Below are positions 42,647 to 48,775 of a stretch of DNA of 48,775 nt, in pieces (position 1 is the stretch's first letter; every line of letters begins with the position of its first letter). A program made the translations under genes and the position numbers. Under the pieces are notes generated by a model. That model was not told where the DNA came from. It saw nothing but the letters and a program-made list of their open reading frames with translations, and searched no databases. Origin of the DNA: Oscillospiraceae bacterium (lineage in GTDB: Bacteria; Bacillota; Clostridia; Oscillospirales; CAG-272); assembly GCA_015064505.1 (NCBI GenBank), contig SVSB01000019.1, positions 1 to 48,775 on the forward strand. Reading direction: 5' to 3'.

Positions 42647-44186
42647 CAGGGAAAGCTCCGTTCGCGGCGTTACCGTAACGGTCATAATAATGGCAATAGC
42701 CACAGTATGCGCAAAGCTGCTGGGGCTTGTTCGCGACGTGCTGTGCGCCGCAGCATACGGCACGGGCATCGAGGGCATCGCCTACGAGACCGCAAGCCGC
42801 CTTCCCATAATGCTGTTCGACTTCGTTATCGGTGGCGTGGTTACAGCCGCGTTTATCCCCGTTTTTTCCGAGTTGACCGTAAAAAAGGGCAAGGATAAGG
42901 CAATGGACTTTGCCGCCGATTATTTTAATCTCATTCTGTCCGTAACCTTGCTTATATCCGTTGCGGGCGAGCTGCTTGCGCCTTATCTCGTGCATCTGCT
43001 TGCGCCCGAGATACCCGTGGCAGCGGCGGCTCTTGCCGTGCCGCTTACAAGGATAATGTTCCCCATGGTAATGTTTGCGGGTATCGCCTTCTGCTTTGTG
43101 GGCGTGTTGCAATGCATGGGGCATTTCCGCTTGCCAAGCATCATAAGTTTGTTTTCAAACGGTGCCATCGTTATTTATCTGCTGTTCTTGGAGGAGCGAT
43201 TCGGCGTTTACGGGCTTGCCGTGGCAATGCTCGTGGGCTGGGGCCTTCAGGCTCTGGTACAGCTTCCCACGGCGCTGAAGCTGGGCTTTCGCTTCCGTTT
43301 TAAGCTGCGCTTTCTCACTCCCGAGGTGCGCGAGGCAGCAAAGGCATTCCTGCCCCTCCTGGTGGCAAGCTGGCTGCTTCCCGTTATCAGCGTTATAAAC
43401 ACCCGCTTTGCCTCGGGCATAGAGGAGGGAAGGGCGGTTACCGCCGTTGGATACGCCAACCGTTTTTATATTATTATCGTCGGAGTATTCTCCTTTATTG
43501 CCACAAATCTGCTTTTTCCCAAGCTTTCCCGCGCATCTGCGGGCGGCGACGGCGCGGGCGCAAAAAGGCTGACCGCAGCTTCGCTTAAGCTGTTGCTTGC
43601 GGTGGTGCTTCCCGTCGCGGCGGGGTGCTTTGTGCTTGCATACCCCATTATTTCACTTGTATTCGTAAACGGCGACTTTACTGCCGACGATGCGCGCTTG
43701 ACTGCAGAGGCGCTTAAGTGGTTCTGCCTCGGTATGCCCGCAATGGCGATAAACGAGGTGCTCCAAAAGCTGTTCTTTTCCCGTAAGAGCGTGGGCGCGC
43801 CCATGCTCACCTCGCTTATCTGCTGTGTTATAGACGTTTTGCCCGTTTATCTGCTTTCCCGCGCCTTCGGAGTTGCGGGTATTGCGGCGGCAACGGGAAT
43901 TACCATCACTCTTTGTGCTTTGATGAATTATATTATCGACGCAAGGCACGGCGGTGCGCTGCTTTGCTTGCATGACGTTGCGGACGTTGTGAAATGCACG
44001 GTATTTGCGGTGCTTTGTGCCCTTGCCGCTCATTTTGCATACGGAGCGCTCCTTTCTCGCACGTCCGAGGTGCCTGCGCTTATCTTAAGCGTGCTTTGCG
44101 GCGTGGTCGTATACGCTGTGCTGACCTTTATCTTTCCCTTCGGAGAGTTAAGGCAGCTACTGAAAAGAGGCAAAAATGAACAATAA
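42639..44186 (+). CDS. murJ: Lipid II flippase MurJ
   Basis: 515 residues with about 14 membrane segments of the MOP superfamily. The start matches MurJ: KLLGLVRDVLCAAAYGTG and then FDFVIGGVVTAAFIPVF. It moves lipid II to the outer membrane face for wall synthesis. It overlaps the radical SAM gene by eight bases and vanZ by eleven. Confidence 0.93.
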   Translation: MNNRESSVRGVTVTVIIMAIATVCAKLLGLVRDVLCAAAYGTGIEGIAYETASRLPIMLFDFVIGGVVTAAFIPVFSELTVKKGKDKAMDFAADYFNLILSVTLLISVAGELLAPYLVHLLAPEIPVAAAALAVPLTRIMFPMVMFAGIAFCFVGVLQCMGHFRLPSIISLFSNGAIVIYLLFLEERFGVYGLAVAMLVGWGLQALVQLPTALKLGFRFRFKLRFLTPEVREAAKAFLPLLVASWLLPVISVINTRFASGIEEGRAVTAVGYANRFYIIIVGVFSFIATNLLFPKLSRASAGGDGAGAKRLTAASLKLLLAVVLPVAAGCFVLAYPIISLVFVNGDFTADDARLTAEALKWFCLGMPAMAINEVLQKLFFSRKSVGAPMLTSLICCVIDVLPVYLLSRAFGVAGIAAATGITITLCALMNYIIDARHGGALLCLHDVADVVKCTVFAVLCALAAHFAYGALLSRTSEVPALILSVLCGVVVYAVLTFIFPFGELRQLLKRGKNEQ

Positions 44187-44667
44187 AAAGACTACTGTAT
44201 TGAGGATATTTCTTATCGCTCTATGCGTTTTGTGGATGGGTGTGATATTCTTCCTTTCCGCCGAAAACAGCGCCGAATCGGGCGGAAGAAGCGGTGATAT
44301 CAGCTATCAGATAGTGGAAGTGTTTACAAAAAACGATACTGATATGACAGATGCGGAAAGGCAGGAGATAGCGGATGATATAGATCCGCCTCTGCGAACA
44401 ATGGCACATATGTTTTGCTTTTGCGTTCTCGGTATGCTGTATTTTCTCACGGCACGCACCTTCCCCGTATCCGTGAAGATCGGTGCGTTGTCCTCCGTTG
44501 CGTGCGCTCTTGTATACGCAATAAGCGACGAGCTGCATCAGCACTTCGTGCCCGGAAGAAGCATGCAATTACAGGATATTTTAGTGGATCTTACGGGCGC
44601 TGTACTGGGTGTTGCATTCATTTGGCTCGTTATGAGGATAGGAAAAAGGAGAAAAGCTCATGAATAA
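44176..44667 (+). CDS. VanZ-family membrane protein
   Basis: 163 residues with about four membrane spans. The VanZ signature SDELHQHFVPGRSMQLQDIL is complete, and the first loop carries FFLSAENSAES. VanZ-type proteins are widespread and mostly unrelated to vancomycin; teicoplanin tolerance is the only assigned role. The name should not be read as resistance. Confidence 0.9.
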   Translation: MNNKKTTVLRIFLIALCVLWMGVIFFLSAENSAESGGRSGDISYQIVEVFTKNDTDMTDAERQEIADDIDPPLRTMAHMFCFCVLGMLYFLTARTFPVSVKIGALSSVACALVYAISDELHQHFVPGRSMQLQDILVDLTGAVLGVAFIWLVMRIGKRRKAHE

Positions 44668-45685
44668 AGTAATTCTCGGAAAAACGGGTATCGTATCCCC
44701 GCAAAACGCCTTTGGTGCGTTGCCCGTGCAGCGCGTAACTGAGGAGGAAGCCGTTATTTTGCTCCGCAGGGCTTACGAGGCGGGCTTTACCTTTTTTGAT
44801 ACTGCGCGCGCGTATTCCGACAGCGAGAAAAAGCTTGGCATGGCACTGGGGCACGTCCGCGACAGCATTACCATAGCCACCAAGACCGCCGCGAAAAACG
44901 GCGAGCAGCTTTGGCGCGATCTGGAGACCAGCCTTGCCACCCTCGGCACGGACAGGATAGACCTCTACCAGCTCCACAATCCGTCCTTCTGCCCTCGCCC
45001 GGGAGATGGCACGGGTCTTTACGAGGCACTTTCCGAGGCAAAGCGCTCGGGTAAGGTGCTTCACATCGGCATCACCGCTCATCGCCCCGACGTGGCAAAG
45101 GAAGCGGTGCTCTCCGGACTTTACGAAACGCTCCAGTTCCCCTTCTGCTATCTTGCAACGGAGACCGACGAGGAGATAGTGCGCCTTTGCGAGGAGCATA
45201 ACGTGGGCTTCATTGCCATGAAGGGCCTTTCAGGCGGTCTTATCACCAATTCCGCCGCCGCATTTGCGTGGATGACGCGCTTCCCGAACGTGCTTCCCAT
45301 CTGGGGCATTCAGCACGGCTGGGAGCTTGAGGAGTTTGCCTCATATATGAAAACTCCCCCGTCAATGACGGAGGAGCTTAAGGCTGTTATTGAAAAGGAC
45401 AGACGCGAGCTTATCGGCAATTTCTGCCGTGCCTGCGGCTATTGCATGCCCTGTCCCGCGGGTATCGAGATAAACAACTGCGCAAGAATGTCTCAGCTTA
45501 TCCGTCGCAGTCCCTCGGCACAGCATCTTACGCCCGAGGCGGTGGAAAAAATGATGCAGATCGAAAAATGCCTGAACTGCGGTAGCTGCGTTGCAAAATG
45601 CCCCTACGGACTTGATACTCCAAGTCTGCTTCGCGCAAATCTGGAGGATTACAAGAACATTTTGTCGGGGAAAACGAAGATCTAA
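44660..45685 (+). CDS. Aldo/keto reductase with C-terminal 4Fe-4S clusters
   Basis: 341 residues. Residues 1-240 are an aldo/keto reductase barrel with FFDTARAYSDSEKKLG (Asp and Tyr of the tetrad), a TKTAA lysine and the YQLHN histidine. The last 70 residues carry CRACGYCMPCP and CLNCGSCVAKCP, two ferredoxin-like cluster sites. Such fusions are common in anaerobes and of unknown substrate. It overlaps vanZ by eight bases and its end overlaps the convergent deacetylase gene by four. Confidence 0.9.
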   Translation: MNKVILGKTGIVSPQNAFGALPVQRVTEEEAVILLRRAYEAGFTFFDTARAYSDSEKKLGMALGHVRDSITIATKTAAKNGEQLWRDLETSLATLGTDRIDLYQLHNPSFCPRPGDGTGLYEALSEAKRSGKVLHIGITAHRPDVAKEAVLSGLYETLQFPFCYLATETDEEIVRLCEEHNVGFIAMKGLSGGLITNSAAAFAWMTRFPNVLPIWGIQHGWELEEFASYMKTPPSMTEELKAVIEKDRRELIGNFCRACGYCMPCPAGIEINNCARMSQLIRRSPSAQHLTPEAVEKMMQIEKCLNCGSCVAKCPYGLDTPSLLRANLEDYKNILSGKTKI

Positions 45686-46554
45686 TCGTTGCCGTAAAGG
45701 TGGGAAAGCAGCTCCGCCTCCGTCATTTGCTCCGTAACGTTCATGCGGCGCATGGCGTAAAGGGTGCTCGGGTCGCCCCGCTTTACGACGTTGCGGCGGT
45801 CCGTGGCGGTGGAAAAGGTGATCTGTATGCCAAAGGCGTGCACGGTGCTTTCCGCATCCTCGTTATACGCCCCCTCGGGGTAGGCAAGGCAAAGGAAGTC
45901 TTGCCCCGTCTGGGCACGGTACAGCTCTGAATATTTATTAAGATCGGCGGTAAGCGCGGCTAGGTGGCTCTCCCTGCTCTCGTTTGGAAGGGGAAGCACG
46001 TTTGGCCTTGCTTCCGCCGTTTCGTATAAGCGGGATTGATGCATATCGTAGGTGTGCGAGCCGATGGATATAACGCCCGAATCAAGCATCTCTCGCAGCT
46101 CGTCAAAGCCGAAATGGGGAATGATGGGATTGCCCGTGTCCTTGTATTCGCTTTTGCCTATGCACCAGCCAATGGGGAATACGGTCGCCTTCATGCCGTA
46201 CTTTTCAAGCAGGGGATAGGCAACGGAATAATTGCTGTAATAGCCGTCGTCCATGGTTATAAGAACGGGCTTTTCGGGCAGGGGAACGCCCTTTGTTACG
46301 TAGTCGAGAAGCATCTCGGGCGTAACGGTGTTAAAGCCCTCGCCGCGGATAAGCTTCAGGTGCGCTTCGAAGGTGGCGGGAGTGATCACGGTGGAGTCGT
46401 TGGGCACCTCGTCGAAATGATGGTACATAAGCACCGGTACGTCGTAGCTTGGCGGCGCTTCGACCTTTGCTTTGCAGGATAACGTGCCGCAGGCAAGGAT
46501 AAAAAGCAGTATGGCAGACCATAAACGCCTGCATCTGAGTATTGTGTTTTTCAT
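45682..46554 (-). CDS. Lipoprotein polysaccharide deacetylase
   Basis: 290 residues from the ATG at 46554, preceded by GGAGGGAAAGG. A lipoprotein signal (lipid cysteine at 22 or 27) is followed by a NodB-type domain: YDVPVLMYHHF, ITMDDGYYSN (metal Asp) and SHTYDMH (metal His pair), then CLAYPEGAYN. It removes acetyl groups from wall or surface glycans on the cell exterior. There is no terminator between it and the converging reductase gene. Confidence 0.9.
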   Translation of the reverse strand: MKNTILRCRRLWSAILLFILACGTLSCKAKVEAPPSYDVPVLMYHHFDEVPNDSTVITPATFEAHLKLIRGEGFNTVTPEMLLDYVTKGVPLPEKPVLITMDDGYYSNYSVAYPLLEKYGMKATVFPIGWCIGKSEYKDTGNPIIPHFGFDELREMLDSGVISIGSHTYDMHQSRLYETAEARPNVLPLPNESRESHLAALTADLNKYSELYRAQTGQDFLCLAYPEGAYNEDAESTVHAFGIQITFSTATDRRNVVKRGDPSTLYAMRRMNVTEQMTEAELLSHLYGND

Positions 46555-46576
46555 GCCTTTCCCTCCCTTCGAGAAC

Positions 46577-46605
46577 ATGGTAACACAGTATCGAACGCCC
46601 GTCAA
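46577..46605 (-). promoter_or_regulatory. Possible promoter of the polysaccharide deacetylase gene
   Basis: Minus-strand TTGACG (46600-46605), 17-bp spacer, TACCAT (46577-46582). The -10 is poor. An overlapping TTTACA/TACTGT pair is an alternative. Confidence 0.35.
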
Positions 46606-46702
46606 GTGTAAAGTTTTTTGCGGGGTTTTGTGCAGGAGTATAATACTTTGCCCGAAGTAGAAAATGCTATTGTGTAAATCTAATAAAAACGCGAAATCCC
46701 CG

Positions 46703-46731
46703 TTGACAAAGTATTTGCCCCGTGTTAGAAT
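46703..46731 (+). promoter_or_regulatory. Promoter of pyrC-carB
   Basis: TTGACA (46703-46708), 17-bp spacer, TAGAAT (46726-46731). The leader is only about 20 bases, which leaves no room for a PyrR attenuator. Confidence 0.85.
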
Positions 46732-46757
46732 ATATAAAATATTGAAGGGAGATAGTT

Positions 46758-47969
46758 ATGGCAGAGATCGTAATGACTAACAAGATAAAAATTTCCTCTC
46801 TTCCCGAATTCTGCACCACCATGCAGAATCCTTCCCTGACCGCGGAGCTTCTCGGCGGTTTTAACACGCTTGAATATACTGTTTTACCCGGCTTTTGCGA
46901 TGTGCACGTTCATTTTCGCGAGCCGGGGTTTTCTTATAAAGAAACGGTCGCAAGCGGCAGTGCCGCGGCGGCAAGAGGCGGATATACGGCGGTATGCACG
47001 ATGCCCAATCTTAACCCCGTGCCCGACAGCCCCGAAAATCTGAAGCTGCAAACGGACATCATCGACCGCGACGCGGTCATAAACGTCTATCCCTACGGTG
47101 CCATCACCGTCGGGGAGAAGGGCGAAAGCCTTGCGGACATGGAGGGCATGAAGGACGCCATTGCGTTTTCCGACGACGGACGCGGCGTTCAGTCCGAGGA
47201 TATGATGCGTGCGGCAATGCAGAAGGCAAAGGCTCTTGGCAAGATCATAGTTGCCCATTGCGAGGATAACTCCTTGCTGCGGGGCGGATATATCCACGAC
47301 GGCGAGTACGCAAGGTCCCACGGACACAGGGGCATCTGCTCCGAAAGCGAGTGGGGGCCCATTGCAAGGGATCTGAAGCTTGCGGCGGAAACGGGCTGTA
47401 AATACCACGTTTGCCACATCTCCACCAAGGAGAGCGTGGACGTGATCAGAAAGGCAAAGGCGGCGGGCGTTGACGTAACCTGCGAGACCGCGCCGCACTA
47501 TCTTGTAATGGACGACGGGGACCTGCGCGAGGAGGGACGCTTCAAGATGAATCCGCCCCTGCGCTCGGCAGAGGACAGAAAAGCACTTCTTGAGGGGCTT
47601 CTTGACGGCACCATCGACATGATAGCCACCGACCACGCACCCCACAGCGCGGAGGAAAAGGCCAAGGGGCTGGAAAAGAGCGCCTTCGGCATAGTGGGAA
47701 TAGAAACGGCGTTTCCCGTTATGTATACCAAGCTGGTAAAAACGGGGATAATGACCATGGAAAGGCTTATGGAGGTGCTGTGCGTTAACCCGCGCAAGCG
47801 CTTCGGAATACCCCTTGGCGACGATTACAGCGTTTGGAAGCTGGACGAGGAATTTACGGTAGACCCCGAGGAATTCCTTTCCAAGGGCAGGGCCACACCC
47901 TTTGAGGGGGAAAGGCTTTACGGCAGATGCGTTCTTACCGTTTGCGGCGGTAAGAAGGTTTTTGAATGA
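46758..47969 (+). CDS. pyrC: Dihydroorotase
   Basis: 403 residues. Metal-site motifs: DVHVHFREPG, a central HCEDNS, CHIST and IATDHAPHS, all of class I dihydroorotase. The N-terminus is short: the HxH motif starts near residue 50, and the small beta-sandwich that normally precedes it is mostly missing. Third enzyme of pyrimidine synthesis. GAAGGGAG ribosome site. carB follows after 38 bases. Confidence 0.9.
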   Translation: MAEIVMTNKIKISSLPEFCTTMQNPSLTAELLGGFNTLEYTVLPGFCDVHVHFREPGFSYKETVASGSAAAARGGYTAVCTMPNLNPVPDSPENLKLQTDIIDRDAVINVYPYGAITVGEKGESLADMEGMKDAIAFSDDGRGVQSEDMMRAAMQKAKALGKIIVAHCEDNSLLRGGYIHDGEYARSHGHRGICSESEWGPIARDLKLAAETGCKYHVCHISTKESVDVIRKAKAAGVDVTCETAPHYLVMDDGDLREEGRFKMNPPLRSAEDRKALLEGLLDGTIDMIATDHAPHSAEEKAKGLEKSAFGIVGIETAFPVMYTKLVKTGIMTMERLMEVLCVNPRKRFGIPLGDDYSVWKLDEEFTVDPEEFLSKGRATPFEGERLYGRCVLTVCGGKKVFE

Positions 47970-48007
47970 GTTTTAAATAATTTTTCTATAAATCGGAGAT
48001 CAATGTT

Positions 48008-48775
48008 ATGGCAAAAAGAACGGATATTAAAAAAGTATTGATAATCGGCTCCGGTCCCATCGTTATCGGACAGGCGGCGGAGTTCGACTATGCGGGCACT
48101 CAGGCGTGCCTTGCACTTAAGGAGGAGGGCTACGAGGTCGTGCTCGTAAACTCCAATCCCGCTACGATAATGACGGACACCACCATTGCCGATAAGGTAT
48201 ATATGGAGCCCCTTACCCTTGAATACATTGCAAAGATCCTGCGCTACGAGCGTCCCGATGCCATCCTTCCCGGCATCGGCGGTCAGACGGGACTGAACCT
48301 TGCAATGCAGCTGGAGGAAAAGGGCGTTCTTAAGGAATGCGGCGTTGAGCTGCTGGGCACCAGCAGCGAGAGCATCGAGCGCGCAGAGGACAGAGAGCTT
48401 TTCAAGGAGCTGTGTGAGTCCATCGGCGAGCCCGTTATTCCTTCGCAGATCACATACAGCATCGAGGAGGCAAAGAAGGCGGCAAAGGATATCGGCTACC
48501 CCGTCGTTCTTCGTCCCGCGTTTACCCTCGGCGGTACGGGCGGCGGCTTTGCAAACGACGAGGCAGAGCTTGAGGAGCTTGGTCTTAACGCATTCAAGCT
48601 TTCTCCCGTGCATCAGGTGCTTGTAGAGAAGAGCGTCAAGGGCTATAAGGAGATCGAGTTCGAGGTAATGCGCGACTCCAACGACCACGCGATCACCATC
48701 TGCGGCATGGAGAACATCGACCCCGTGGGCGTTCACACCGGCGACAGCATCGTTGTTGCTCCTATTATGACCTTA
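48008..48775 (+). CDS. carB: Carbamoyl-phosphate synthase large subunit, 5' part
   Basis: The frame is open for 256 codons and runs off the window. [30 protein letters not shown], the [12 protein letters not shown] loop and [13 protein letters not shown] are the first ATP-grasp half of CarB. GGAGAT ribosome site. The small subunit gene carA does not precede it; pyrC does instead. Confidence 0.95.
   Translation, partial: MAKRTDIKKVLIIGSGPIVIGQAAEFDYAGTQACLALKEEGYEVVLVNSNPATIMTDTTIADKVYMEPLTLEYIAKILRYERPDAILPGIGGQTGLNLAMQLEEKGVLKECGVELLGTSSESIERAEDRELFKELCESIGEPVIPSQITYSIEEAKKAAKDIGYPVVLRPAFTLGGTGGGFANDEAELEELGLNAFKLSPVHQVLVEKSVKGYKEIEFEVMRDSNDHAITICGMENIDPVGVHTGDSIVVAPIMTL

Noticed and set aside
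44176-44667. Glycopeptide resistance gene
   Set aside because: The vanZ homologue stands without vanHAX or vanRS; such homologues are common in non-resistant genomes.

Overview
The window reads as a chromosome segment of a low-to-mid GC Gram-positive bacterium of the class Clostridia, probably an uncultured gut or rumen lineage. Several things point there. There is a complete spoIIA operon (anti-anti-sigma, anti-sigma and sigma-F) and a spoVS gene. The rny-ymdB-spoVS order known from Firmicutes is kept. Rex sits beside a DnaD/DnaI-type helicase-loading pair. The L21-Prp-L27 ribosomal cluster is present, and L27 has the N-terminal extension removed by Prp. Promoters are of the clean TTGACA-17-TATAAT kind, with strong AGGAGG ribosome sites. 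The species is an inference from gene content; nothing here fixes it.

Layout. 1-611 is non-coding and rich in short palindromes. 612-7401 is a six-gene minus-strand operon with its own promoter and terminator: a PIG-L deacetylase, a GT2-GtrA fusion, a phosphodiester glycosidase, an unrecognised anchored protein, a PAP2 phosphatase and a nucleoside hydrolase. It looks like an envelope glycan or lipid-carrier locus. 7563-9113 is spoIIA. 9114-9759 has no gene; it holds a compound palindromic element and AT-rich DNA, followed by an apparently leaderless sce7726-type nuclease-like gene. A beta-lactamase-fold hydrolase faces it. 12364-15186 carries galU, a dCMP deaminase, rimI and tsaD. 15187-15399 is a gene-free spacer packed with TTTTGAAC octamers ahead of an isocitrate/isopropylmalate dehydrogenase. 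Rex and the dnaD/dnaI-like pair follow.

19267-23712 is an AraC regulator divergent from two lipoproteins, an orphan solute-binding protein and a BNR/Asp-box protein. 23757-26804 is spoVS, ymdB and rny on the minus strand. A tRNA-Arg(CCT) and a Na/Pi cotransporter follow. 29128-33972 holds a giant beta-helix/GH43 wall-linked protein and its neighbouring AraC regulator. 34053-38603 is an operon of two M16 peptidase-like proteins, lgt and folD. 38638-39762 is rplU-prp-rpmA. 39784-45685 runs one way: a nucleotidyltransferase, galE, a radical SAM protein, murJ, vanZ and an Fe-S aldo/keto reductase. A lipoprotein polysaccharide deacetylase converges on it. The window ends in pyrC and the start of carB.

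How the genes fit together. GalU and GalE supply UDP-glucose and UDP-galactose. MurJ, PAP2, the GT2-GtrA protein, PIG-L and the polysaccharide deacetylase act on lipid-linked sugars and wall glycans. The two AraC loci look like separate glycan-sensing and glycan-degrading modules, and they share a 10-bp motif at nearly the same distance from their start codons. The least explained items are the TTTTGAAC array, the compound palindromic element at 9116-9375, the envelope operon with its unknown member, and the AraC direct repeats.
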